This document shows positions 1-8,348 of a stretch of 64,000 bases of DNA, piece by piece (within the stretch, counting starts at the first letter, position 1; each line of letters begins with the position of its first letter). This DNA is from Streptomyces pilosus. GTDB lineage: Bacteria; Actinomycetota; Actinomycetes; Streptomycetales; Streptomycetaceae. The notes below the pieces were generated by a model. The model saw only the letters and a list, made by a program, of their open reading frames with translations. It made no database searches and was not told the DNA's origin. The position numbers were made by a program, and so were the translations under genes. The stretch covers positions 1 to 64,000 of the forward strand of contig NZ_BMTU01000014.1 in NCBI RefSeq assembly GCF_014649835.1, in the 5' to 3' direction.

Positions 1-72
1 TGGAACGACGGGACGCCGGTCCACCTGTGGACCTGCCACACCGGACCCAACCAGAAATGGACCCTGCCCTGA
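1..72 (+). CDS. Partial secreted protein, C-terminal ricin-type lectin (CBM13) end
   Basis: The reading frame is open from the first base and stops at TGA 70-72, so only the last 23 residues of a gene lying to the left are present. The tail ends in NQKWTLP, the Q-x-W signature that closes a ricin-type beta-trefoil repeat, and carries a Cys and conserved Trp residues. In Streptomyces such repeats usually sit at the C-terminus of secreted glycoside hydrolases or other exoenzymes and bind sugars. The catalytic part, if any, lies outside the window. Confidence 0.6.
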   Translation, partial: WNDGTPVHLWTCHTGPNQKWTLP

Positions 73-263
73 CGCCCGCCGCGGTCCCGTACCGTGACAC
101 ATAAGTGACCGAAGGTGATGGGGGAGCGCGCACGACCTGACCGGAACACACTCGTCCGGTTAGGGTGGAGGGAGCACCTTGGGCCGCGCCCTCCCGCCCG
201 GACCCCCATCACCTCCGCCCTCCCAGGGCGCCGCGGCTCGGCCCGCTCACCCAGGGAGAGAGC

Positions 264-713
264 ATGAGCACCCAGTTCGAGGTCGTCGTCGACATCGACC
301 GGCCCATCGAGAACGTCTTCGCCTACCTCGCCGACGGCCGCCACGACCCGGAGTTCAGTCCCCGGGTGCTGAGGATCGACAAGAGCCCCGACGGCGACAC
401 CCGGGTGGGAACGGTCTTCCACAGCACGGTCAAGGACGCCGGCATGCGCTCCCGGCGGGACTTCGAGATCAGCGAGCTGTCCGCGCCCCACCGCATCCGC
501 TGGCACGAGGTGTCACACAACTCCGTCACCGCCGGCGAGGGCGGCTACGACCTCGAACCCACCGCCGACGGCGGCACCCGGGTACGGCTCTTCAACGTCC
601 TCGAAGGGCACGGCCTGGGCAAGGCGCTGCTTCCCCTCGCAGGCAGCGCCGCACGCAAGGACGCCCCCGCCTTCGCCCGACGCATCAAGACCGCCGTCGA
701 GGCCTCGGCCTGA
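264..713 (+). CDS. SRPBCC family protein (polyketide cyclase/dehydrase-like fold)
   Basis: A 149-residue protein begins at ATG 264, preceded by a GGGAGAG ribosome-binding site. Possible upstream starts lack such a site. The N-terminus (FEVVVDIDRPIENVFAYLAD) and the later pattern of alternating strands match the START/Bet v1-like SRPBCC fold, which forms a hydrophobic ligand pocket. No catalytic residues are diagnostic in this family, so the substrate is unknown. The gene stands alone, with a 190-base gap upstream that probably contains its promoter. A second, unrelated-looking SRPBCC gene lies at 14369. Confidence 0.75.
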   Translation: MSTQFEVVVDIDRPIENVFAYLADGRHDPEFSPRVLRIDKSPDGDTRVGTVFHSTVKDAGMRSRRDFEISELSAPHRIRWHEVSHNSVTAGEGGYDLEPTADGGTRVRLFNVLEGHGLGKALLPLAGSAARKDAPAFARRIKTAVEASA

Positions 714-798
714 CCTGACGGACCGTCGGTGAAGTGCGCGGCGCGGGGTATCCGGGGTGGACACAGGTGAGTTGTCCATCCTCCAGGGGGTACGCGCC

Positions 799-1335
799 AT
801 GGGCGCCTTCAAGCGTTGGCTCGACCGCAGTCTGACCGCGCAAGCGATCCTGCTCCTCGTCGTGGGCGTCGCCATGGGAGCCCTGCTCCGCAGGGACGAG
901 CCACCTGTCTCGTGGTTCCTCCACGGCGGGCTCTACGGCGCCGTCGCCGTCACGTTCCTCGCTCTGCAGCGCCGCCGGCTCGCTCGTGCGGTGGGTGCCG
1001 ACCCCGGCGAGATCGCCCGCCTCAACCGGGGGGTCCGCCACCGTGAGGTTCCCGCGGAACCCGGGAAACGGGAGGCGATGCGCCGCCTGGTCGACGTGCA
1101 GCTGCGCCAGATGGAAGGGGCCCGCCGGTGGATGCCCTACTGGTTCGCGGCCATGGGCTTCGTCGCGGTGGCCGTGCTCGTCCTCGGCATCGTGACCGGG
1201 ACGCTGGTCCTTCCGCTGGTCACCGCGCTTGGGGTGGCCGGTCTCTGCGTGTGGGTCCTGTGGATGCGCAGGCGCTCGCTGGACCGCCTCCGCCACATGC
1301 GCTCGGCGCTCGCCGCCGGGAGCGGGCGGGCGTGA
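799..1335 (+). CDS. Hypothetical integral membrane protein
   Basis: I do not recognise a named family. The preferred start is ATG 799, preceded by AGGGGG at 785-790. An in-frame GTG at 757 is possible but has no good ribosome-binding site. The 178-residue product has two hydrophobic segments in the first 60 residues (around ILLLVVGVAMGALL and LYGAVAVTFLALQ), a charged cytoplasmic-type stretch, then two further segments between about residues 120 and 165. This gives a four-helix membrane protein ending in an Arg-rich tail. Neighbours give no clue to function. Confidence 0.6.
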   Translation: MGAFKRWLDRSLTAQAILLLVVGVAMGALLRRDEPPVSWFLHGGLYGAVAVTFLALQRRRLARAVGADPGEIARLNRGVRHREVPAEPGKREAMRRLVDVQLRQMEGARRWMPYWFAAMGFVAVAVLVLGIVTGTLVLPLVTALGVAGLCVWVLWMRRRSLDRLRHMRSALAAGSGRA

Positions 1336-1461
1336 GGTGAGCCGCCGGACCGGGCGCCGCCCAAGCAGTCGGCGGCGCGGACGCGTGCTCCCGGAAGAAC
1401 GGGGAACGAGGTGCCACACGAACGTGCCGATACGGCACCCCGACTTCACCAGGAGACCCCC

Positions 1462-1704
1462 ATGATGGTCGTCGGCATCATCGCTGTCTGCGTGGTCATC
1501 GCTGTCCTCGCCTTCCTCCTCCCGCGGTTCTCGCGACACCCCCAGAACGGCACGCAGCGGACCCTCGGCGTCGGCTCCCGGGCCGGCTCCAAGGCTCCGG
1601 GCCCGCTCGGCCGCCTGTTCAGCAAGCCCTTCCGGTCCAGCTCGCGCGCGGTCTCCCGCAGCGGCTCGGCGGGCCGCCGGGCGCGTGGCAAGCTGCCGTT
1701 CTGA
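1462..1704 (+). CDS. Small single-pass membrane protein (DUF6411-like)
   Basis: An 80-residue protein starts at ATG 1462 with AGGAGA eight bases upstream. Residues 1-20 form one strongly hydrophobic helix (VVGIIAVCVVIAVLAFLLP). The rest is a basic, Gly/Ser/Arg-rich tail ending in GKLPF. From memory this layout and tail resemble the actinobacterial DUF6411 family, but I cannot check it. The protein is probably a membrane-anchored cytoplasmic tail; its function is unknown. Confidence 0.6.
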   Translation: MMVVGIIAVCVVIAVLAFLLPRFSRHPQNGTQRTLGVGSRAGSKAPGPLGRLFSKPFRSSSRAVSRSGSAGRRARGKLPF

Positions 1705-1787
1705 CCCTCGCGCCCCGCGTGGCACCGCTCCCGCGGGCCCGGGCGGACACGGCGGTCCGGCCGCGGATCGTGCAGGACAATGACGCC

Positions 1788-2747
1788 GTGACGTCTCTCC
1801 ACACCAACCCGCTCTTCGACCGGCTCGCCGGCTCCGGTCGCATCCTCGTGGCGGGCGCCGGCGGCGGCTTCGACATCTATTCAGGGCTGCCGCTGGCGCT
1901 CTCCCTCCTGCACCAGGGCAAGGAGGTGCACCTGGCGAACCTGTCCTTCAGCGCACTGGCCGGACTGCCCGCCGAGGACTGGGCCGCCGACGACCTGGCC
2001 GTCGTCACGCCCCGGTCGGCCCCGCACCAGAGCTACTTCCCCGAGCGGACCCTCGCCCAGTGGCTGCGGCGACTCGGCTACCCGTCGACCGTGTACGCCT
2101 TCCCGCAGACCGGCGTGCGCCCGCTGCGTGCGGCATACCGGGCACTGACCGACCTGCACGGCATCGACGCCGTGGTCCTGGTCGACGGCGGCACGGACAT
2201 CCTGCTGCGCGGGGACGAAGCGGGCCTCGGCACACCGGAGGAGGACCTCGTCAGTGTGGCGGCCCTCGCCGGGCTGGACGACATACCCCACCGCCTCGTG
2301 GTGTCGGTCGGGTTCGGAGTGGACGCCCACCACGGCGTCAACCACGTACAGGTACTGGAGAACATCGCCGCCCTGGAACGCGACGGCGCCTACCTCGGCG
2401 CGTTCTCGCTGTCGCGCGCCACCCGCGAAGGCGCGCTGTACCTCGACGCCGTGGCGCACGCGCAGCAGCACACCCCGGACCGTCCCAGCATCGTGAACGG
2501 CTCCGTCGCGGCAGCCGTGCGCGGCTCGTTCGGCGACGTCCGCTTCACCGACCGCACCCGCGGCAGCGAGTTGTTCGTGAACCCGCTGATGTCCCTGTAC
2601 TTCGCCTTCGACCTGCCGGGTCTGGCCGCTCGCTGTCTCTACCTGGACCGCATCGAGGACACCCACCTGATGCGCCAGGTCCACTCCCGCATCGCGGAGT
2701 TCCGCGAGGACACGGTGACCCGGCCCCCGCGTACCTTCCCCCACTAG
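1788..2747 (+). CDS. DUF1152 domain-containing protein
   Basis: The product is about 319 residues if translation starts at GTG 1788, which has AGGACA upstream. An in-frame ATG at 1719 would add a disordered 23-residue extension and is less likely. The N-terminal glycine-rich motif GAGGGFDIYSGLPLAL resembles a Rossmann-like nucleotide-binding start and is characteristic of DUF1152. A second conserved patch, VLVDGGTDILLRGDE, is also present. The family has no established biochemical role that I can name. The gene is monocistronic, between a small membrane protein gene and a secreted hydrolase gene. Confidence 0.7.
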   Translation: MTSLHTNPLFDRLAGSGRILVAGAGGGFDIYSGLPLALSLLHQGKEVHLANLSFSALAGLPAEDWAADDLAVVTPRSAPHQSYFPERTLAQWLRRLGYPSTVYAFPQTGVRPLRAAYRALTDLHGIDAVVLVDGGTDILLRGDEAGLGTPEEDLVSVAALAGLDDIPHRLVVSVGFGVDAHHGVNHVQVLENIAALERDGAYLGAFSLSRATREGALYLDAVAHAQQHTPDRPSIVNGSVAAAVRGSFGDVRFTDRTRGSELFVNPLMSLYFAFDLPGLAARCLYLDRIEDTHLMRQVHSRIAEFREDTVTRPPRTFPH

Positions 2748-2885
2748 CGACCGCCCGGGGCAGGGTGGCGCAGGCTGTACCCCCGACCGGCCCGCCTGCC
2801 CCATCGTGCCGTACGGGGCTCCTTCCTACGTTGGGAGCACACCGGACCGACGGTGTGCCACCGACCTCCAAGGAGCCGGACGACC

Positions 2886-4091
2886 ATGTCCACAGCCACC
2901 AGGACCCACCCCCGCGGTCCTCTCTTCCACCGCCTCGTGACCACCGCCCTGGCCACCGCGCTCGCCGGTCTCGGCCTGATGACACCGGCGGCCGGCGCGG
3001 CCACGACCGCGACCGGGCCGGCCACCGACACCCTGCGGCAGCAGGCCGACGCCGTCCAGCGGACGGGCACCGTGGGCGTGCTCGCCCGGTCGACCTCGCC
3101 GCAGGGCGTCCGCCACGCCACCGCCGGTGTCTCCGACCGGAGGACGGGGCGCGCGCCACACCCCGACGACAAGTTCCGCATCGCCAGCGCCACCAAGACG
3201 TTCGTGTCCACGGTCGTGCTGCAACTGGCCGGTGAGGGACGCCTGTCACTGGACGACACGGTCGAGGACCTGTTGCCCGGAGTGGTGTCCGGCAACGGCA
3301 ACGACGGCAGCCGCATCACCGTCCGGCAGCTGCTGAACCACACCAGCGGCCTGTTCAACTACACCGCGGACTTCCCCGTGCTCTCCGACGCCGCGGCCTT
3401 CCGCGCGGGACGCTTCGACACCTGGACGGACACCCGGCTCGTGGCCCTGGCGATGCGGCACGCGCCGAACTCCGCCCCCGGCACCAGGTGGGAGTACTCC
3501 AACACCAACTACACCCTCGCCGGCATGATCATCGAGCGGACGACCGGACGCAGTTGGCAGCACGAGGTGACCCGTCGCGTCATCCGCCCCCTGGGCCTGC
3601 GTGACACCTACGCGCCCGTCACCCACCCCGGCATCCCGGGCCGGCACATGAAGGGCTACTCGGCGTTCGGCGGGAGCACACCGATCGACGTCACCCTGTT
3701 CAACCCGAGCGGTGCCGGCGCGGCCGGCGGCATGATCAGCACCACCGGTGACCTCACCAGGTTCTACTCGGCGCTGATGAAGGGCAGGCTGCTCGGTCCC
3801 GCCCAACTGGCCGAGATGAAGCGGACCGTACGGGCCGCGGAACTGGACGACGTCTGGCCCGGGGCGCGCTACGGCCTCGGCCTCATGCGGGTCGACCTCA
3901 CCTGTGGCGGCGGCTACTACGGCCACGCCGGGGACATCCCCGGCTACATGACCCGTGACGGCGTCAGCGAGGACGGCCGCCACGTGGTCGTCGTGGAGGC
4001 GACCGGGGACGGCTCCGCCCCCGACCTGGGCACCATGCGGGCCGTGAACACCCTGATCGACCAGCAGCTCTGCGCCACCGGACGCCGCTGA
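2886..4091 (+). CDS. Secreted serine hydrolase, class C beta-lactamase/D,D-peptidase family
   Basis: A 401-residue protein starts at ATG 2886 after AAGGAG (2869-2874). The first 38 residues form a Sec-type signal peptide ending near AAGAA. The family's active-site motifs are visible: SATK (Ser101 nucleophile and Lys104), the YSN tyrosine motif in EYSNTNY, and HAG in the C-terminal third in place of the KTG box. This pattern fits extracellular D-alanyl-D-alanine carboxypeptidases and esterases rather than true beta-lactamases. The natural substrate cannot be told from sequence. Confidence 0.85.
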   Translation: MSTATRTHPRGPLFHRLVTTALATALAGLGLMTPAAGAATTATGPATDTLRQQADAVQRTGTVGVLARSTSPQGVRHATAGVSDRRTGRAPHPDDKFRIASATKTFVSTVVLQLAGEGRLSLDDTVEDLLPGVVSGNGNDGSRITVRQLLNHTSGLFNYTADFPVLSDAAAFRAGRFDTWTDTRLVALAMRHAPNSAPGTRWEYSNTNYTLAGMIIERTTGRSWQHEVTRRVIRPLGLRDTYAPVTHPGIPGRHMKGYSAFGGSTPIDVTLFNPSGAGAAGGMISTTGDLTRFYSALMKGRLLGPAQLAEMKRTVRAAELDDVWPGARYGLGLMRVDLTCGGGYYGHAGDIPGYMTRDGVSEDGRHVVVVEATGDGSAPDLGTMRAVNTLIDQQLCATGRR

Positions 4092-4209
4092 CACCACCCG
4101 CCCCCCAGCGGTCGCCCCGCGGAACGGCCGGTGCCGTCCGGTGAACGGCCGGCGAAAACCCGTCCCGCGGGGTTATGCGGCGGGGACGGACGGCCGTAGC
4201 GTCCCCCGC

Positions 4210-6645
4210 ATGTCCGATGTCTCCCGCCGTACGGTCCTCGGCACCCTCACCGGTGGGGCCGCGCTCTCCTTCCTGCCCCCGTCGCTGCACCGGGCGATGG
4301 CCGCACCGATGCCGCGCGGCGGACTGCGCGCCGTGGAGCACGTGATCGTCCTGATGCAGGAGAACCGCTCATTCGACCACTACTTCGGCACACTGAGGGG
4401 AGTGCGCGGGTTCGCCGACCGCACGTCCCTGCGTCTCCCGTCGGGGACCGGGGTCTTCGAGCAGCCGCGGCCCGGCGGCGGTGCGGTACTGCCGTTCTCG
4501 GCGCGGCGCGCGGCGGTGGACGTGGGCCGCCCGGAGAGCGACATCCAGTACCTCGGTGCCCTCGCGCACGGCTTCGACGACGCCACCCAGGCCCGTTCGG
4601 ACGGCTGGTGGAACGACTGGGTCGCCGCCAAGACACCGAGCACCATGGCCTTCTACGACCGCGCGGACATCCCGCTCCAGTACGAACTGGCCGACCGCTT
4701 CACCCTCTGCGACTCCTACTTCTGCTCGGTGTACGGCTCGACCAACCCCAACCGCAACTACCTGTGGACCGGCACCACCGGCCATGAACCGGGCGGGGGC
4801 GGGCGGGCCGTCACCAACGCCGCCTACGCCCATGACCACCCCGGCTACACCTGGACGACGTACCCCGAACGCCTGGAGGCAGCCGGTGTCTCCTGGCAGA
4901 TTTACCAGGAGTGGGACAACTTCACCGACAACGCGGTGGAGTACTTCCGGCCCTGGAAGGAGATCGGCCGCAAGATCCTCGCGCACGTCACCGCCCGGTA
5001 CGCCACCACCGAGCAGTTCTACGACAGCCTGCTGCGCAAGACGCCCGAGCAGCGCACGGCCGAACTGGCCGAGTTCCAGCGGGGCGTCGACGCCCTCACC
5101 GCTGCCGAACGCCGGCTCTTCCTGCGCGGCGCCCACCGCTCCGAACCGGACACCCTCGTCCGCCGTATCCGCTCCGACATCGACAACGGCACCCTGCCGC
5201 AGGTCAGCTGGATCGTCCCGACGGCGGCACTCTCCGAGCATCCCAGCACCTCCACCCCGGCCGGCAGCGCCCGCCTGGTCCACGACCTGCTCGACGCCGT
5301 AGCCGGCGACCCGAAGACCTGGTCGAAGACGGTCCTGTTCATCACCTTCGACGAGAACGACGGCTACTTCGACCACGTGCCGGCACCGGTCGCGCCGCGC
5401 CCCGCGTCCGGCAACGACGACGACTGGTACGGAGGTCGTCCGGTGGGGCCCGGTCCGCGCGTGCCGATGACGATCGTGTCGCCCTGGACGGTGGGCGGCT
5501 TCGTCACCTCCGAGGCGTTCGACCACACCTCGGTCATCCGGTTCCTGGAGCGGTGGACCGGCGTCCGGGAGCCCCACATCAGTGCCTGGCGCCGCAGCGT
5601 GTTCGGCGACATCACCGGTGCCTTCGACTTCCACCGCACCCACCGGCGGCCCGAGGTCGAGCGGCCCGGCCCCGTACCCGCGCCGGTCGGCCGCTGGAAC
5701 CCCGCACCGCCGAGGGAGCAGTCGCTGCCCGGACAGGAGCCCGGCACCCGCCGCACCCGCCCGTCCCCGTACCGCCTGTCCCTGCGGCCCGGCCTCACCC
5801 GCACCGGCGTGCGTCTCCGGCTTGCCAACGACGGAGCCACCGGCGCCTGCTTCACCGCCTACCCCGGGGACGGATCCTCCCCGCACACCTGGACCGTCCC
5901 CGCGCACGGGAGAGCGGCCCACACGGTCGCGCGCGGCGACGACGGCTACGACCTCCAGGTGCACGGCCCCGGCTGGTCCCTGTGGGAGCTGCGCGGTACC
6001 GGCACCGGCGCCGAGGCCCATCTGGCGGCCGGCCCCGCCGCCGGGCACCTGAGGATCGTGTGCTCCAACCCGACCTCCACCACCCGGAGGCTGCTCGTCG
6101 GCGAGTCGGTGTACTCCGCTGGTCCCCGCGACCGGGTGCTGGCCGTCACCCTGCGGCCCGGAGCGTCCCGCACCGTGCCCCTGCGCACGGCGCGCCACGG
6201 CTGGTACGACATAGCGGTCGTCGACCGGGACGACCCGGTGTTCCTGCGCCGCATGACCGGCCGCACGCCCCATGGCCGTCCCGGTGTCACCGACCCGGCG
6301 GCCGGCGCGCCCCCCGCGCTGACCGCCACCGTCACCCCGCCCCCTCCGGGCGCCACCTTCGTCCGGGGCGGCCCGGCCGATGTCGTCGTCACCCTGCGGA
6401 ACGACAGCGGCGGCCCGCTCGACGGCCTCGCCGCCGCACTGACCGCCCCGTCCGGCTGGACGGTCGACCGGACCGGCACGGTTCCCGCGACGCTCGCGGC
6501 CGGTGCGTCGGCCGTCGTGCGCCACAGGGTCACCCCGCCCCGCGACGTGACCGCGGGCCGCCTGCTCGTCGCCGCGCACGCCCGGGGTGCCGGACTGCTC
6601 AGGCTCGCCGGCGCGCGCGTGCCCGTCGAGGCCGCCCCCGCCTGA
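4210..6645 (+). CDS. Tat-exported phosphocholine-specific phospholipase C with an extra C-terminal domain
   Basis: Start ATG 4210 gives an 811-residue protein with a twin-arginine signal (SRRTVLG, residues 5-11) and a hydrophobic stretch ending near AMAAP. The phosphoesterase core begins with EHVIVLMQENRSFDHYFG, the hallmark of the bacterial phospholipase C/acid phosphatase superfamily. FITFDENDGYFDHV is a second catalytic/metal motif. About residues 510-700 look like the two DUF756 repeats usual in this family. A further region of roughly 100 residues resembles an NEW3-type beta-sandwich and makes the protein longer than typical members. It probably hydrolyses phospholipids outside the cell, perhaps for phosphate supply. 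The ribosome-binding site is weak. Confidence 0.85.
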   Translation: MSDVSRRTVLGTLTGGAALSFLPPSLHRAMAAPMPRGGLRAVEHVIVLMQENRSFDHYFGTLRGVRGFADRTSLRLPSGTGVFEQPRPGGGAVLPFSARRAAVDVGRPESDIQYLGALAHGFDDATQARSDGWWNDWVAAKTPSTMAFYDRADIPLQYELADRFTLCDSYFCSVYGSTNPNRNYLWTGTTGHEPGGGGRAVTNAAYAHDHPGYTWTTYPERLEAAGVSWQIYQEWDNFTDNAVEYFRPWKEIGRKILAHVTARYATTEQFYDSLLRKTPEQRTAELAEFQRGVDALTAAERRLFLRGAHRSEPDTLVRRIRSDIDNGTLPQVSWIVPTAALSEHPSTSTPAGSARLVHDLLDAVAGDPKTWSKTVLFITFDENDGYFDHVPAPVAPRPASGNDDDWYGGRPVGPGPRVPMTIVSPWTVGGFVTSEAFDHTSVIRFLERWTGVREPHISAWRRSVFGDITGAFDFHRTHRRPEVERPGPVPAPVGRWNPAPPREQSLPGQEPGTRRTRPSPYRLSLRPGLTRTGVRLRLANDGATGACFTAYPGDGSSPHTWTVPAHGRAAHTVARGDDGYDLQVHGPGWSLWELRGTGTGAEAHLAAGPAAGHLRIVCSNPTSTTRRLLVGESVYSAGPRDRVLAVTLRPGASRTVPLRTARHGWYDIAVVDRDDPVFLRRMTGRTPHGRPGVTDPAAGAPPALTATVTPPPPGATFVRGGPADVVVTLRNDSGGPLDGLAAALTAPSGWTVDRTGTVPATLAAGASAVVRHRVTPPRDVTAGRLLVAAHARGAGLLRLAGARVPVEAAPA

Positions 6646-6659
6646 CCGTCCCGCCCACG

Positions 6660-6682
6660 GCCCCGGCTAGGCGAACCGGGGC
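6660..6682. terminator. Hairpin between convergent phospholipase C and aztA genes
   Basis: Perfect 7-base-pair stem GCCCCGG/CCGGGGC (6660-6666 with 6676-6682) and a 9-base loop. It lies between two converging genes, so it can serve both. There is no U-tract, as is usual for high-GC actinobacteria. Confidence 0.55.
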
Positions 6683-6721
6683 TCAGACGGACCGCCCGAG
6701 CCGGGTGAGGCGGGCCGGGGC

Positions 6722-7420
6722 TCAGGCGGGCTGCCCGAGCCCGGCGAGCGTCGAGGGCGTCAGTACCCGCTCCGGGCGCCCGTTTCCCGCCAGCCGCCCC
6801 TCGCGAAGCGCGATGCAGAAGTCGGCCGAGCGCGCGGACTCCAGGTCGTGCGTGGCGTGCACGACGGTCACGCCGTCGGCGGCCAGGCCGGCCAGCAACG
6901 CCGCCGTGCGCTCCCTGGCTCCGGGGTCCAGACCCGTGGTCGGCTCGTCGAGGAGGACAAGCTCCGACTCCTGGGCGAGCCCCTGGGCGATGAGGACGCG
7001 CTGCCTCTGCCCGCCCGACAGTTCGCCCAGCTGACGCGTGGCAAGGCCGGTGACGCCCAGGCGGTCCATGGCCGTGTCCACCGCGGCGCGGTCCCGCCGG
7101 GTCAGCCGGCGCCAGGGGCCGCGGTCGCTCCAGCGGCCCATCTCCACGGTCTGCCGGACCGTCAGCGGCAGGGCGTCGCCGACCGCCCCGCGCTGCGGCA
7201 CGAACGCCGGCGGCCGGTTGCCGGCCCGGTGCAGCGCGCCTGCCGTGGGCCGGATCACACCGGCCAGGGCGCCGAGCAGGGTGGACTTCCCGCTGCCGTT
7301 CGGGCCGACGAGCGCGGTGACCGCCAACGCCGGTATGTCGAAGTTCAGTTGGTGGAGCACCGGATGGCCGGCGTAGCCCGCGGACAGCCCGGTCGCACGG
7401 ACCGCCGTTCCCGGGTCCAT
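6722..7420 (-). CDS. aztA: Zinc ABC transporter ATP-binding protein, AztA-type
   Basis: The 232-residue ATPase shows Walker A (GPNGSGKST), the ABC signature (LSGGQRQRV), Walker B (LVLLDEPT) and the H-loop (HATHD). Start ATG 7420 is chosen because the next in-frame ATG (7453) falls inside the Zur operator. It energises metal import through the permease encoded divergently at 7479. The substrate-binding protein and zinc chaperone genes follow on the other strand, which identifies the set as AztABCD-like zinc uptake. It shares the short intergenic region and Zur box with aztB and is therefore expected to be derepressed in zinc starvation. Confidence 0.8.
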   Translation of the reverse strand: MDPGTAVRATGLSAGYAGHPVLHQLNFDIPALAVTALVGPNGSGKSTLLGALAGVIRPTAGALHRAGNRPPAFVPQRGAVGDALPLTVRQTVEMGRWSDRGPWRRLTRRDRAAVDTAMDRLGVTGLATRQLGELSGGQRQRVLIAQGLAQESELVLLDEPTTGLDPGARERTAALLAGLAADGVTVVHATHDLESARSADFCIALREGRLAGNGRPERVLTPSTLAGLGQPA

Positions 7421-7446
7421 GGCGGCGGGGGAGGGGCGCGGTTTAT

Positions 7447-7461
7447 TGAACATGATTGTCA
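7447..7461. promoter_or_regulatory. Zur box between aztA and aztB
   Basis: TGAACATGATTGTCA matches the actinobacterial Zur palindrome TGAAAATGATTTTCA at 13 of 15 positions. It sits between the divergent aztA and aztB starts (7420 and 7479), where zinc-loaded Zur would block both promoters. A TAGTGT hexamer at 7465-7470 could be the -10 element for aztB. Confidence 0.8.
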
Positions 7462-7478
7462 TTGTAGTGTGTGCGACC

Positions 7479-8333
7479 ATGGAGTGGTTGACAGGCCCTT
7501 TCGAGGCGGCCTTCGTGCAACGGGCCCTGTGGGGCGGGATTCTGGTGTCGGCGATCTGTGCCCTGGCGGGCACCTGGGTGGTGCTCCGAGGGATGGCGTT
7601 CCTCGGTGACGCCATGTCCCACGGACTGCTGCCCGGGGTCGCCCTGGCCGCGCTGCTGGGCGGCAACCTGCTGCTGGGGGCGCTGTTGAGCGCGGCCGTC
7701 ATCACCGCCGGAGTCACCGTGCTCGGCCGCACACCGCGCCTGTCCCAGGACACCGCCATCGGCCTGCTCTTCGTGGGCATGCTGTCGCTCGGCGTCGTCC
7801 TCGTCTCCCGCTCGCAGTCCTTCGCCGTCGATCTGACCGGCTTCCTCTTCGGCGACGTCCTGGCCGTCCGCGCGACGGACCTGATGCTGCTCGGCGGCGC
7901 GCTGGTACTCGCCCTGACCGTGTCGGTGCTCGGCCATCGGGCCTTCACCGCCCTGGCGTTCGACGCGCGCAAGGCCCACACGCTGGGCCTGCGCCCCCGC
8001 CTGGCCCACGCCGTCCTGCTCGGACTGCTGGCGCTGGCCATCGTGGCGTCGTTCCACATCGTCGGCACGCTCCTGGTGCTCGGACTGCTCATCGCCCCGC
8101 CGGCGGCCGCGCTGCCGTGGGCGCGGAGCGTGCGCGGCGTGATGGCGCTGGCCGCGCTGCTCGGCGTGACCGCCACGTTCTCCGGCCTGCTCCTCTCCTG
8201 GCACCTGGGCACGGCCGCCGGGGCGACGGTCTCCTTCCTCGCCGTATGCCAGTTCTTCCTGTCCCACCTGGTGTCCGGCCTCCTCCACCGCCCCGTACGC
8301 ACGCCCGGCGCCCGTCCGGCGACGACCGACTGA
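7479..8333 (+). CDS. aztB: Zinc ABC transporter permease, AztB-type
   Basis: The 284-residue protein has about eight hydrophobic helices and matches the ABC-3 metal permease family (early motif GTWVVLRGMAFLGDAMSHG, later FHIVGTLLVLGLLIAPPAAA). Start ATG 7479 is preferred. The alternative ATG at 7452 is inside the Zur box, and the 7479 codon lies 8 bases after a TAGTGT -10-like element, so the transcript may be leaderless. The gene runs into the AztD-like lipoprotein gene with a 15-base gap, forming one rightward operon through aztC and probably aztD. Confidence 0.82.
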   Translation: MEWLTGPFEAAFVQRALWGGILVSAICALAGTWVVLRGMAFLGDAMSHGLLPGVALAALLGGNLLLGALLSAAVITAGVTVLGRTPRLSQDTAIGLLFVGMLSLGVVLVSRSQSFAVDLTGFLFGDVLAVRATDLMLLGGALVLALTVSVLGHRAFTALAFDARKAHTLGLRPRLAHAVLLGLLALAIVASFHIVGTLLVLGLLIAPPAAALPWARSVRGVMALAALLGVTATFSGLLLSWHLGTAAGATVSFLAVCQFFLSHLVSGLLHRPVRTPGARPATTD

Positions 8334-8348
8334 GAAGGACCTGAGGCG

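Noticed and set aside
4138..4152. A PHO box upstream of phospholipase C
   Set aside because: Only a single GTTCACCGG-like half-site on the opposite strand; PhoP boxes need at least two aligned repeats.
4369..6579. A long leftward open frame (736 codons) antisense to the phospholipase C gene
   Set aside because: It is Gly/Arg/Val-rich with no domain pattern, a common artefact of high-GC codon bias opposite a real gene.
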